Program-made: the position numbers and the translations under genes
From: Alistipes sp. CAG:268
GTDB taxonomy: Bacteria > Bacteroidota > Bacteroidia > Bacteroidales > Rikenellaceae
Direction: 5' to 3'
Length of the DNA stretch: 64,000 bases
Assembly (NCBI GenBank): GCA_000434235.1
Contig: FR891993.1
Location: forward strand, 48,647-112,646
Shown here: positions 45,200 to 54,162 of the stretch, in pieces
How the letters are laid out: every line of letters starts with the position of its first letter
Position numbering within the stretch: position 1 is the stretch's first letter
Notes under the pieces: model-generated
What the model saw: the letters and a program-made list of their open reading frames with translations, nothing else
Told to the model about the DNA's origin: nothing
Databases searched by the model: none

Positions 45200-46237
45200 A
45201 TGGAAGAGAAAGAGACCCTGTACGGGAAAAATCCCGCCGAACTCACGGCCCTCTGCGCCGAATCGGGACTGCCGCGTTTCGCCGCCCGACAGATCGCCCG
45301 CTGGCTCTATGTGCGCCACACGGAGGATCCGCTGCGGATGACCGACCTGCCGACTGCGGCCCGGGAGCGGCTGGCCGAGCAGTTTGTCCCGGCACTCCAC
45401 GCACCCGAGCGGGTGTCGGTATCGGCCGACGGCACGAAGAAGTATCTCTACCGCACGCTGCGCGGGCACTTCATCGAATCGGCCTACATTCCCGACGGCG
45501 ACCGGGCCACGCTCTGCGTCTCGTCGCAGGCCGGATGCCGCATGGGTTGCCGCTTCTGCGCCACGGGGCGGCAGGGGCTGCAGCACTCGCTCACGGCGGC
45601 CGAGATACTCAACCAGATCATCTCGCTGCCCGAGCGCGACCGCCTTACGAATTTGGTCTTCATGGGCATGGGAGAGCCGCTCGACAACACCGACAACGTA
45701 CTCCGCGCGCTGGAGATACTCACTTCGGAATGGGGATTCGGGTGGTCGCCGACGCGCATCACCGTCTCGACGGCCGGCGTCGTGCCCCAGTTGGAGCGGT
45801 TCCTGCGGGAGACGAAGGTCCACCTGGCCGTCAGCCTGCACAACCCCTTCCACGAGGAGCGCATGGAGATCATGCCCGTCGAACGGGCCTGGCCCATCGC
45901 CGAGGTGGCCTCGATCCTCCGCCACCACGACTTCACGCACCAGCGCCGCGTGTCGTTCGAGTACATCGTCATGGAGGGGCGCAACGACTCGCCGCGCCAC
46001 ATACGCGAACTCACGAGGCTGCTCAACGGAATCAAGTGCCGCATCAACCTGATCCGCTTCCACCGCATCCCCGACTCACCCTACTACTCGCCCGACGACG
46101 AACGGATGATACGCTTCCGCGACGCACTCACGGCCCGCGGCATCCAGACCACGATCCGGGCGTCGCGCGGCGAGGACATCCAGGCCGCATGCGGGCTGCT
46201 GAGCACCCGGACGCTCGAGGAAGAGGCCGGAGCATGA
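45200..46237 (+). CDS. rlmN: Dual-specificity 23S rRNA / tRNA adenine C2 methyltransferase
   Basis: A 345-residue radical SAM enzyme methylating A2503 of 23S rRNA and A37 of some tRNAs. The CxxxCxxC cluster motif is Cys113, Cys117 and Cys120 (CRMGCRFC). NLVFMGMGEPLDN, RITVSTAGVVPQ and the C-terminal CGLL with the catalytic Cys are present. The frame is open from 45167, but the ATG at 45200 lies at the proper distance from the promoter. Confidence 0.96.
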   Translation: MEEKETLYGKNPAELTALCAESGLPRFAARQIARWLYVRHTEDPLRMTDLPTAARERLAEQFVPALHAPERVSVSADGTKKYLYRTLRGHFIESAYIPDGDRATLCVSSQAGCRMGCRFCATGRQGLQHSLTAAEILNQIISLPERDRLTNLVFMGMGEPLDNTDNVLRALEILTSEWGFGWSPTRITVSTAGVVPQLERFLRETKVHLAVSLHNPFHEERMEIMPVERAWPIAEVASILRHHDFTHQRRVSFEYIVMEGRNDSPRHIRELTRLLNGIKCRINLIRFHRIPDSPYYSPDDERMIRFRDALTARGIQTTIRASRGEDIQAACGLLSTRTLEEEAGA

Positions 46238-46290
46238 GCCGCTCCGGCGCGGGACTTGCACCCCGCGCGGCAACAAACGATACCTTATTT

Positions 46291-46713
46291 ATGAAAAAAA
46301 CGATTCTGGCGACGCTGCTCCTTCTGGGCGCCGTCGCCTCCCGGGCGCAAGTACGCTTCGAGGCGTTATCGACCGACGCCCTGCGCGAGCGGGCAATGAA
46401 GAGCGGCAAACTCGTCTTCATCGAACTCCATGCCGACTGGTGCCCGCCGTGCCGGGTCATGGAGCGGGAGGTCTTTTCGGACAGGGAGGTCGGGGAATTC
46501 TTCGAACGCCACTTCGTCGCGGCCCGCTACGACACGGACCGCAGGACAGGCCGGGCGCTGATGAAGCGCTACGGATCGGGAGCGATTCCGCTCGGTCTGG
46601 TATTCGACACGGAGGGCAATCTGCTGGGGCGCATCCAGGGTGCAGCGACGCCGGAGGTCTACCTCAACGACCTACGCGAGATCCTTGCCCGCCGGGGCCG
46701 CGACCGGAAATAG
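46291..46713 (+). CDS. Secreted thioredoxin-like protein
   Basis: 140 residues. The signal peptide ends near ASRAQ. A thioredoxin-fold domain follows, with the redox motif WCPPC (HADWCPPCRVMEREVF) and a cis-Pro region (SGAIPLGLVFD). It probably acts as a periplasmic thiol-disulfide oxidoreductase. It lies 53 bases after rlmN, and its 3' end overlaps the convergent HXXEE gene by 50 bases. Confidence 0.9.
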   Translation: MKKTILATLLLLGAVASRAQVRFEALSTDALRERAMKSGKLVFIELHADWCPPCRVMEREVFSDREVGEFFERHFVAARYDTDRRTGRALMKRYGSGAIPLGLVFDTEGNLLGRIQGAATPEVYLNDLREILARRGRDRK

Positions 46714-47248
46714 CCCCATAGGCGCCGGCCCGCCGGCCAAACCGCACCATCCGGCGAGCAACCGCATGCATCACGCCGAAATTCACCGCAGCGAACACAC
46801 ATCCCGCCAATCCGCAAAACAACCACTCATCAAGGGAAAACAAGATCCGGTCCCGGACAACGGCCACGCCCCAAAACCAGAAGGGAAGACAAAACAGCGA
46901 CGAGGCAACGACGGGAAGCCAGCATCTGACAACAAGGCACTGCCCGACATGAAGCAGAAGGTGCACGCCGAATGCAAGATAGAGAGCCAGCCACGGATGG
47001 ATCAGATCCGCCCCGGAGGCTAAAGCCGAGACAAGCAGCAGCAGAGCCAGCTCTTCGCCCGCCATTGCGGCAAACACCCGCCGCGGAAGATCGGGAAGGG
47101 CAAGCACGACCCGGCGCATTGCAGATGGCACGCGGCGGACCAGAAGTTCCCTGTTCCGCCGAAGCCAGGACGGCAGAAACAACACCTCCTCCGCATCGTG
47201 GATGACAAAGAGGAGAGGCAGCGACCACACCAGCAGCGCGGGCAGCAT
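46664..47248 (-). CDS. HXXEE domain membrane protein
   Basis: 194 residues with about five hydrophobic segments. The first contains the family motif HDAEE (FVIHDAEEVLFLP), followed by predicted membrane helices and a basic, Gly/Arg-rich C terminus. The biochemical role of the HXXEE family is not known to me. It starts 4 bases after the rsmG stop and is probably the last gene of the GT2-sigma-rsmG operon. Confidence 0.82.
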   Translation of the reverse strand: MLPALLVWSLPLLFVIHDAEEVLFLPSWLRRNRELLVRRVPSAMRRVVLALPDLPRRVFAAMAGEELALLLLVSALASGADLIHPWLALYLAFGVHLLLHVGQCLVVRCWLPVVASSLFCLPFWFWGVAVVRDRILFSLDEWLFCGLAGCVFAAVNFGVMHAVARRMVRFGRRAGAYGAISGRGPGGQGSRVGR

Positions 47249-47252
47249 GCCG

Positions 47253-47876
47253 TTAGTTTTTCGGGGTGTAGACCACCTTTTTGGTCTCGAAGAACTCCTC
47301 GGAGAAGAAGCGCGGGATATCGTAGAGGTACCACCTCCTGCCGGTCAGGCCCAGCTCCTCGGCCAGGTCGCCGCCCTTGAGGTAGAGGATGCCGTTGGGC
47401 AGCGAGCCGCGCTGCCCCCGCTCGATCTTGTCCCAGATCCATTTCACGAATTCCGGCATGGCCGTGACGGCCCGGGAAACCACATAGTCGAAACGTCCGG
47501 GAAGAGTCTCGACACGCGCACAGCAGGGGGTGAGGTTCTGCAGGCCGAGGCTCGTCGCAACCCCCTCGACCACGGTGATCTTCTTGCGGATCGAGTCGGC
47601 GGCGGTGAAGTGCGCCTCCGGGAAGAGAATCGCCAGCGGCACCGACGGGAAGCCCCCGCCGCAGCCCACGTCGAGGATCCGGGCCCCGGTGTCGAAGGTG
47701 CAGACTTTGGCAATGGCCAGCGAGTGCAGCACGTGTCGGAGGTAGAGCTGGTCGAAATCCTTGCGCGAGACGACATTGATCTTGGCATTCCACCCGGCAT
47801 AGAGGTCGTAGAGCGCCGCGAACTGCCGCCGCTGCGTCTCGGTGATATCCGGAAAATATTTGAGAATCAGTTCCAC
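47253..47876 (-). CDS. rsmG: 16S rRNA (guanine527-N7)-methyltransferase
   Basis: 207-residue SAM-dependent methyltransferase. The Rossmann SAM motif ILDVGCGGGFPSVPLAI is preceded by YAGWNAKINVVSRKD, the family hallmark, and followed by VVSRAVTAMPEFVKWI. Loss of this modification in other bacteria gives low-level streptomycin resistance. It lies 76 bases downstream of the ECF sigma factor gene. Confidence 0.96.
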   Translation of the reverse strand: MELILKYFPDITETQRRQFAALYDLYAGWNAKINVVSRKDFDQLYLRHVLHSLAIAKVCTFDTGARILDVGCGGGFPSVPLAILFPEAHFTAADSIRKKITVVEGVATSLGLQNLTPCCARVETLPGRFDYVVSRAVTAMPEFVKWIWDKIERGQRGSLPNGILYLKGGDLAEELGLTGRRWYLYDIPRFFSEEFFETKKVVYTPKN

Positions 47877-47952
47877 GTTTGTCCCGATTTACTGTTTTTC
47901 TTTCTGTATGCACCCAGGCGGCGGAGCGTCCGAACGGCCCCGGAGCTGGGCT

Positions 47953-48516
47953 TCAGCGTTCGTCGCCCTGCGCGATGAGGCGGCACATCTGCTCCCGGGC
48001 CCGGTGGATCTGGGTCTTGACCGTTCCCAGCGGCAGGGAGAGTTTCGCGGCGATCTCCTCGTAGGAGTACTCCTCGAAGAAGCGCATCAGGATCAGTTGC
48101 CGGTAACGGGGCGTCAGGCGCTCGAGGTAGTGCTCGATCTGCGTCCGCTGCTGAAGGTTGATGACGCTCTCCTCGGGGGTCGGGGCGCTCGAGGCCGGCG
48201 ACGTGAAGCGGTCGTCGATCGGCAGATCCTCCTGCCGGCGCCGCACGAAGTCGATGAAGGTGTTGCGTGCGATGGTGTAAACCCACTGTCCGAAAGTGTA
48301 GCTCGTACTGTAGCGGTGGAGGTTGATGTAGACCTTGATGAAGGTCTCCTGCAGCAGGTCGTCGGCATCGTTCGTACCCCCGAGCCGCTGCACGAACAGG
48401 CGGTGGATCGCGTCGCGGTAGCGGTTGAACAGATACTCGAAGGCCGTGTCGTCGCCCCCGAGCGTCCGGGAGACCAGCTCCCGGTCTTCGGCTACGATAT
48501 AGTCGGCTATCTCCAT
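47953..48516 (-). CDS. ECF-type RNA polymerase sigma factor
   Basis: 187 residues. Region 2 (AFEYLFNRYRDAIHRLFVQR, DADDLLQETFIKVYINLHRY, FGQWVYTIARNTFIDFVRRR) and region 4 (LTPRYRQLILMRFFEEYSYEEIAAKL, GTVKTQIHRAREQM) are complete. No anti-sigma gene is adjacent. The start overlaps the 3' end of the glycosyltransferase gene by 10 bases, so the two are coupled. Confidence 0.95.
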   Translation of the reverse strand: MEIADYIVAEDRELVSRTLGGDDTAFEYLFNRYRDAIHRLFVQRLGGTNDADDLLQETFIKVYINLHRYSTSYTFGQWVYTIARNTFIDFVRRRQEDLPIDDRFTSPASSAPTPEESVINLQQRTQIEHYLERLTPRYRQLILMRFFEEYSYEEIAAKLSLPLGTVKTQIHRAREQMCRLIAQGDER

Positions 48517-49661
48517 ACGCGTTCATCACGGCGCAGCAGCATGATGCGCAGCGCCGCCTCCCACAGCGGGCTCAACAGATCGTAGATGAAGTAACGGCCC
48601 GCAACGCCGGCCTCGCCCAGGCGCCCCGCCACGCGACGGACCTCGATCACGACGACGGCATAGCGCACCAGCAGCAGCAACAGGGCCGCGAGCTTGTACT
48701 CCGCAGGCATGACGGCCAGAGCCGTAAGCGTCGCGAGGAAGAAGAGCGACCGCGAGCCGATCTCCCAGCCGACGAAGCTGCGGACCGCCGCGGGATAGAA
48801 GCGGAAGGCCGAGCCGAAGTAGCGCAGCTGACTCATCCACCAGCGCATCTCGCCCCAGCGCTTCTCGCGCAGCGTGGCCCGCGGAGAGAGAATGACGCTG
48901 ACGTTGTCGCGCCGCATGACCCGCTGCATGAAGAGGTCGTCCTCGCCGATGTTCATGTTCAGGTGGCTGAAGCCGTTCACCCCGAAGTAGAGGCTCTTCG
49001 TGAAGCCGAAGTTGTGGAGCGTGCCCCGGTAGGGCCGGTGCCGGACGGCCCGGGCGATCCAGTTGGCCGAGTGCATCATGCGCCAGACGCGCATCATGTA
49101 GGGAGTGAAGCCCTTGCCGTACTCCATGCCGCAGTAGCCGACGACGATCTCTCCGCGCGTGAAGCCCTTGGCCATCAGCGCCAGCCAGCGGTCCGACTGC
49201 GGCACGGCGTCGGTCGAGGTGAAGACCAGGTGTTCGTAGTGCGCCGACTTGATACCCACGTTGAGCGCCATCTTGCGCGAAATGGGGAAACGGGGGTCAA
49301 GCTGGATCTTGGTCGTGAAGATCTGCGGGAAGGTACCTTTCAGCTGCGAGAGGTCCTCGTAGAAGTCCGAGTCGTGACCCACGTAGACGATGATCACCTC
49401 GAAGACCGAGTAGTTCTGGGCCAGAATCAGCGGCAGGCGCTCCTCGACGAAACTGTAGTCCTCGGAGAAGAGCGGCACCACGACCGAGACGGGTGGCTCC
49501 TCGCTGCGGGTCGCCGCACGGCGGCTGTCGCGGTAGCCCGCAATCCGGCCGTAGACACCGATGTAATAGTAGAGCTGCACGCCGAGCATGACGAGCATCG
49601 CTCCTGCCAGAGCAGCCCCCTCCCAGCCGTAGCACGCCAGAAAAGTATCGTAGAAGTGCAT
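48507..49661 (-). CDS. Membrane-associated GT2 glycosyltransferase
   Basis: 384 residues. An N-terminal hydrophobic segment (about 15-35) precedes the GT-A domain: VSVVVPLFSEDYSFVEERLP, STDAVPQSDRWLALM (in the place of the usual DxD) and GEDDLFMQRVMRRDNV. Two or three C-terminal hydrophobic segments follow. It probably builds an envelope polysaccharide, but donor and acceptor are unknown. It is the first gene of the minus-strand operon with the ECF sigma factor. Confidence 0.9.
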   Translation of the reverse strand: MHFYDTFLACYGWEGAALAGAMLVMLGVQLYYYIGVYGRIAGYRDSRRAATRSEEPPVSVVVPLFSEDYSFVEERLPLILAQNYSVFEVIIVYVGHDSDFYEDLSQLKGTFPQIFTTKIQLDPRFPISRKMALNVGIKSAHYEHLVFTSTDAVPQSDRWLALMAKGFTRGEIVVGYCGMEYGKGFTPYMMRVWRMMHSANWIARAVRHRPYRGTLHNFGFTKSLYFGVNGFSHLNMNIGEDDLFMQRVMRRDNVSVILSPRATLREKRWGEMRWWMSQLRYFGSAFRFYPAAVRSFVGWEIGSRSLFFLATLTALAVMPAEYKLAALLLLLVRYAVVVIEVRRVAGRLGEAGVAGRYFIYDLLSPLWEAALRIMLLRRDERVWR

Positions 49662-49676
49662 ATTGACGAAATATGC

Positions 49677-49685
49677 GCAAAGATA
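49677..49685 (-). promoter_or_regulatory. -7 box for the GT2 operon
   Basis: TATCTTTGC on the minus strand, 15 bases upstream of the GT2 start. It lies back-to-back with the tgt promoter in a 59-base spacer. Confidence 0.55.
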
Positions 49686-49698
49686 CGAATATTTTGTG

Positions 49699-49707
49699 TA
49701 TTTTTGC
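49699..49707 (+). promoter_or_regulatory. -7 box for tgt
   Basis: TATTTTTGC, 13 bases before the chosen tgt ATG. It predicts a very short leader. Confidence 0.55.
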
Positions 49708-49720
49708 CGAATATATGAGT

Positions 49721-50851
49721 ATGAAATTCACGCTGCAGTACAAGGACCCCGCATCGAAGGCCCGGGCCGGCGAGCTGACGACCGATCACGGCGTCGTCCG
49801 CACGCCGATCTTCATGCCCGTGGGCACGGCCGCTACGGTCAAGGGGCTTTTCCACCGCGACGTGCGCGACGAGGCGCACGCCCAGATCATCCTGGCCAAC
49901 ACCTACCACCTCTACCTCCGCCCCGGTATGGAGATCATCGAGCAGGCCGGAGGCGTGCACCGCTTCTCGACGTGGGAGGGGCCGATGCTTACCGACAGCG
50001 GAGGCTTCCAGGTCTTCTCGCTCGCGGCGTGCCGCAAACTCAAGGAGGAGGGGTGCCACTTCCGCTCGCACATCGACGGATCGAAGCACCTGTTCACCCC
50101 CGAGAGCGTGATCGACACCGAGCGGACGATCGGCGCCGACATCATGATGGCCTTCGACGAGTGCCCCCCGGGCGACGCGCCCCGCGAGTACGCGGCCAAG
50201 TCGCTGGACCTGACCGAGCGGTGGCTCGACCGCTGCTTCAACCGCTACCGCCAGACTGCCCCTAAATACGGCCACTACCAGGCGCTGTTCCCCATCGTAC
50301 AGGGGTGCGCCTACCCCGACCTGCGGGCCCGGGCGGCCGAAAACGTGAAACAGTACGACGCCGACGGATATGCCATCGGCGGACTGGCCGTGGGTGAACC
50401 CACGGAGGTGATGTACGAGATGATCGAGGTGGTCAATGCCATCCTGCCGGAAGATCGTCCCCGCTACCTGATGGGGGTCGGCACGCCGGTGAACATCCTC
50501 GAGGGCATCGAACGCGGCGTGGACATGTTCGACTGCGTGATGCCCACGCGCAACGGCCGCAACGGGCAGCTCTTCACGGCCGAAGGGGTGATCAACATCC
50601 GCAACAAGAAGTGGGAGGCGGATTTCTCGCCCATCGATCCCGAGGGAACGGCGTTCGTCGATCGGCTCTACTCGAAGGCCTACCTGCACCACCTGGCCGC
50701 CTGCGGGGAGATGCTCGCCGCGGAAATCGCCTCGCTGCACAACATTGCCTTCTACCTGCGGCTGGTCACGATGGCCCGCGAGCACATCGCCGCGGGAGAC
50801 TTCACCCCCTGGAAACAGCAGATGGTCGCCCGGCTCCAGCGCCGGCTGTAG
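49721..50851 (+). CDS. tgt: tRNA-guanine transglycosylase
   Basis: 376-residue enzyme exchanging guanine for preQ1 at the wobble position of Asn, Asp, His and Tyr tRNAs. The N-terminal barrel has TPIFMPVGTAATVKG, LANTYHLYLRPG, the nucleophile-loop DSGGFQVFS and GGLAVGEP; MGVGTPVNILEGIERGVDMFDCVMPTRNGRNG is also characteristic. A variant zinc region lies near the C terminus. An ATG two codons earlier (49715) is equally possible; the given start yields MKFTLQYKD, as in relatives. Confidence 0.96.
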   Translation: MKFTLQYKDPASKARAGELTTDHGVVRTPIFMPVGTAATVKGLFHRDVRDEAHAQIILANTYHLYLRPGMEIIEQAGGVHRFSTWEGPMLTDSGGFQVFSLAACRKLKEEGCHFRSHIDGSKHLFTPESVIDTERTIGADIMMAFDECPPGDAPREYAAKSLDLTERWLDRCFNRYRQTAPKYGHYQALFPIVQGCAYPDLRARAAENVKQYDADGYAIGGLAVGEPTEVMYEMIEVVNAILPEDRPRYLMGVGTPVNILEGIERGVDMFDCVMPTRNGRNGQLFTAEGVINIRNKKWEADFSPIDPEGTAFVDRLYSKAYLHHLAACGEMLAAEIASLHNIAFYLRLVTMAREHIAAGDFTPWKQQMVARLQRRL

Positions 50852-50933
50852 GCCGCAGGAACGAAGGAGGCGAACCGCAAAACAGACAAGAAACAGACTC
50901 CGCGAACAGCAGGACCCAAGACCCGAAAGAAAG

Positions 50934-52036
50934 ATGAAACGCTATTGGCCCGGATTCAAGATTCTGGATCGCTACATACTCGGCAAGTTCCTCGCGACCT
51001 ACTTCTTCGCCATCGCGATGATCATCGTCATCGTCGTCATCTTCGACTACGTGGAGAAGATCGACGACTTCACCGAGACGCACGCGCCGCTCAAGGAGGT
51101 GCTGTTCACCTATTACCTCAACTTCATCCCCTTCTTCATCAATCAGTTCAGCGGTCTGTTCACCTTCATCGCCTGTATCTTCTTCACCTCGAAGATGGCC
51201 TATCAGACCGAGATCGTCGCCATGCTGTCGGGCGGCATGTCGTTCCGCCGGCTGATGTGGCCCTACTTCCTCGGCGCGTTCATCATCGGATCGCTCTCGC
51301 TGGGACTCAACCTCTGGCTCATCCCCTCTCGCAGCGGCACATCGTCGATTTCGAGCAGCAGTACATCCCCCGCAAGCAGAACACCCGCTACGACCGCCAT
51401 ATCTACAGGCAGATCGAACCGGGCATTTTCGCCTATGTCCGCGGGTACAACGGAGCGTCGCACCAGGCCTCGTTCTTCGCCCTGGAGCGGTACGTCAGCG
51501 GTACGATGACCCATTCGCTCGAGGCCGCCGACGCCAAGTTCAACCCCGAGACCAAGCGCTGGACAGCACCCCGGTACACCAAACGCGAGTTCGACTCGCT
51601 CGGCATGGAGCGTTTCGAACAGTTCCGCAACCTCGACACACTCATCAACCTCGAAGTGGCGGAACTGGGCGAGATCAACGACCTGATCCAGACGATGAAC
51701 ATCACGCAGCTCAACGAGTTCCTCGACCAGCAGCGCGCCAAGGGTTCCGACTCGATCAACATCATCGAGGTCGAGAAGCACGCACGCTACGCCTACCCGC
51801 TCTCGACCTTCATCCTTACGCTGATCGGCGTCTCGCTCTCCTCGCGCAAGGTCCGCGGCGGAACGGGGCTCCACATCGGAATCGGCACCGGACTCTGCTT
51901 CTCGTACATCCTCTTCAACCGTTTCTTCGAGGAGTTCGCCAAAAGCGGATCGCTCCCGCCCTGGCTGGCGGTCTGGCTGCCCAACATTATCTACCTTGTC
52001 ATCGCCGTCTACCTCTACCGGAAGGCACCGAAATAA
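50934..52036 (+). pseudogene. LptF/LptG family permease, frameshifted at a C4 run
   Basis: An LPS-export permease of about 366 residues if repaired. The 5' frame from ATG 50934 encodes KRYWPGFKILDRYILGKFL and three hydrophobic segments, ending at LNLWLIP. The 3' frame continues LSQRHIVDFEQQYIPRKQN, then the periplasmic region and three more hydrophobic segments. The frames meet at the C-run 51323-51326; one extra C (C5) restores continuity. LptF/G proteins form the membrane part of the LptB2FG lipopolysaccharide extractor and are normally needed for growth. An assembly error, or a second intact copy elsewhere, is therefore plausible. It lies between tgt and the PASTA gene. Confidence 0.85.
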
Positions 52037-52049
52037 TTGGCTACGACCT

Positions 52050-53051
52050 ATGAAAAACTTGCAGAATACCCTGTCCGAACTCCGGCGGAACAAGCTGGTG
52101 TGGAACCTGCTGCTGATCGTTCTGATCATCCTCGCGATGGCCGTCATCGCACATTTCGTCATGCAGGCCGGGACGCGTCACGGCGCCCGGCGCACCGTGC
52201 CCGACTTCTCGGGCATCGCACTCGGCGAGGCGCAGCGCATCGCCCGCGCCAACGACCTGCGGCTGCACATCAACGACTCGCTCTTCGTGCCTGCATACGA
52301 AGGAGGCACGGTGCTCGACCAACTGCCCGAAGGGGGCGTGGAGGTGAAGCCCGGACGCACGGTCTACATCACGATCAACGCCTTCCGCCAGAAGCAGGTT
52401 CCCGTGCCCTACGTGGCCGGACGTTCGCTGCGACAGGCCAAGAACATGCTCGAGATCGCCGGGCTGGAGATCGAGCGTCTCGTCTATCGTCCCGACATCG
52501 CCACGAACTACGTGCTCGAAGAGTACTGCGACAACCGTCCCGTGCAGCCCGAGAGCAAGATCGAGGCCGAAGCCGGCTCGGGCGTGACGCTCTATGTCGG
52601 AGTCCAGGCGGGCGACAGCCTCACGATCGTCCCGCAGGTGATCGGGGCTACCCTGCGGCAGGCCAAGAGCAGGCTGTGGGAGCTGGGCCTCAATGTCGGA
52701 CGGATCGCCTTCGACGAAGGCATCGACCTTATCAACCAGAAGGACGCCCGGGTCTACATCCAGACCCCGGGAGCCGAGCGGGCCGCCGTGCTGGGCTCTC
52801 CGGTGGAGCTGCGGCTGACACTCGATGCCGACAAGCTGACCAGGGCCCGCTCCGAAGCGACAAAACAAGCCGCTACGGCAGCTGAGGAGCGCATGCGCAT
52901 GGAGCGCGAGCGCGATTCGCTGCGCGAGGCCGGAGCGCTGACCGCACTGCCGCAGCCAGAGGCCACGGAGGGAGGTCCGACGGCGGAGGAGCGGCGGTCC
53001 GAGTCCCGTCCGAAACAACAAGCATCCGAACCCGACGAATTCTTCGACTGA
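52050..53051 (+). CDS. PASTA domain membrane protein
   Basis: 333 residues. A short cytoplasmic N terminus and one membrane segment (about 18-38) are followed by about three PASTA repeats (TVPDFSGIALGEAQRIARAN, VPYVAGRSLRQAKNMLEIAG, VPQVIGATLRQAKSRLWELG). The C-terminal tail is charged and coiled (about 265-333). PASTA domains bind peptidoglycan fragments, so this is a likely cell-wall-associated periplasmic protein. No kinase or penicillin-binding domain is attached. Its stop shares one base with the ATG of the pseudouridine synthase gene. Confidence 0.92.
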   Translation: MKNLQNTLSELRRNKLVWNLLLIVLIILAMAVIAHFVMQAGTRHGARRTVPDFSGIALGEAQRIARANDLRLHINDSLFVPAYEGGTVLDQLPEGGVEVKPGRTVYITINAFRQKQVPVPYVAGRSLRQAKNMLEIAGLEIERLVYRPDIATNYVLEEYCDNRPVQPESKIEAEAGSGVTLYVGVQAGDSLTIVPQVIGATLRQAKSRLWELGLNVGRIAFDEGIDLINQKDARVYIQTPGAERAAVLGSPVELRLTLDADKLTRARSEATKQAATAAEERMRMERERDSLREAGALTALPQPEATEGGPTAEERRSESRPKQQASEPDEFFD

Positions 53052-54139
53052 TGGCCGACGACGCACGCTACATACCGGACGAGCTCGATCCGGAAACAGA
53101 CGCCGCAACCTCCGAGGACGACGAAGGGGCCGGGCTCTACGAGCACTTCGCCGTGACGGCCGACAAGGGGCAGACACTCCTGCGGCTCGACAAGTTCCTC
53201 ACGGCAAGAATGGAGCACTGCTCGCGCAACCGCATCCAGGCGGCGGCCGACAGCGGCAACATCCTCGTGAACGGGCGTCCCGCCAAGTCGAGCTACAAGG
53301 TCAAGCCGCTGGACCGCATCCAGATCGTGATGCCCTACCCGCGGCGCGATACGGAGATCAAACCCGAGGACATCCCGCTCGAGATACCCTACGAGGACGA
53401 CGACCTGCTGATCGTAAACAAGCCGGCCGGCATGGTCGTACACCCCGGCGTGGGCAACTGGGACGGGACGCTGGTCAATGCACTGATGTTCCACCTCAAC
53501 CGGCAGGGCATCCCGGCCGAGGAACAGAATCGCGCCGGACTGGTGCACCGCATCGACAAGAACACCTCGGGACTGCTCGTCGTGGCCAAGAACGAGCAGG
53601 CGCACGCACGCCTGGCCCGCCAGTTCTTTGACCACACGATCCAGCGCCGCTATGTGGCGCTCGTTTGGGGCAACTTCGACGAGGACGAGGGGACGATCAC
53701 GGGCAACATCGGCCGCAGCCCCCGCGAGCGGCAGAAGATGTATGTCTTCGCCGACGGATCGGATGGCAAGCATGCCGTGACGCACTGGAAGGTGCTGCGC
53801 CGCTTCGGTTACGTGACCCTCGTGGAGTGCCGCCTCGAGACGGGACGCACACACCAGATCCGCGTGCACATGGCCTGGATCGGCCACCCGCTCTTCAACG
53901 ACGAGCGCTACGGCGGCGACCGCATCCTCAAGGGCACGACCTTTGCCAAGTACCGGCAGTTCGTCGAGAACTGCTTCGCGGTGATGCCGCGCCATGCGCT
54001 CCACGCCCGCCTGCTCGGATTCGAGCACCCCACGACGCACCGCGACATGCTGTTCGAGTGCGGCCTGCCCGACGACTTCCGCGCACTCCTGGAGAAATGG
54101 GAGGGATATGCCGCGACCGGAAGGACGGACGAGGAGTGA
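53051..54139 (+). CDS. RluD/RluA family 23S rRNA pseudouridine synthase
   Basis: 362 residues. An acidic N-terminal tail is followed by an S4 RNA-binding domain (LLRLDKFLTARMEHCSRNRI, about 44-110). The catalytic domain has the active Asp in HRIDKNTSGLLVVAKN, plus IVNKPAGMVVHPG and ETGRTHQIRVHMAWIGHPLFND. The S4 domain suggests RluD, which modifies helix 69 of 23S rRNA. It overlaps the PASTA gene stop by one base. Confidence 0.93.
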   Translation: MADDARYIPDELDPETDAATSEDDEGAGLYEHFAVTADKGQTLLRLDKFLTARMEHCSRNRIQAAADSGNILVNGRPAKSSYKVKPLDRIQIVMPYPRRDTEIKPEDIPLEIPYEDDDLLIVNKPAGMVVHPGVGNWDGTLVNALMFHLNRQGIPAEEQNRAGLVHRIDKNTSGLLVVAKNEQAHARLARQFFDHTIQRRYVALVWGNFDEDEGTITGNIGRSPRERQKMYVFADGSDGKHAVTHWKVLRRFGYVTLVECRLETGRTHQIRVHMAWIGHPLFNDERYGGDRILKGTTFAKYRQFVENCFAVMPRHALHARLLGFEHPTTHRDMLFECGLPDDFRALLEKWEGYAATGRTDEE

Positions 54140-54162
54140 CCCGGCGGCCGGGGCGACAGAAG

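Noticed and set aside
46700-46760. Hairpin-like GCCGGCCCGCCGGC sequence near the end of the thioredoxin-like gene
   Set aside because: Its loop would be only two bases, there is no T-run, and it lies within the coding region of the HXXEE gene.
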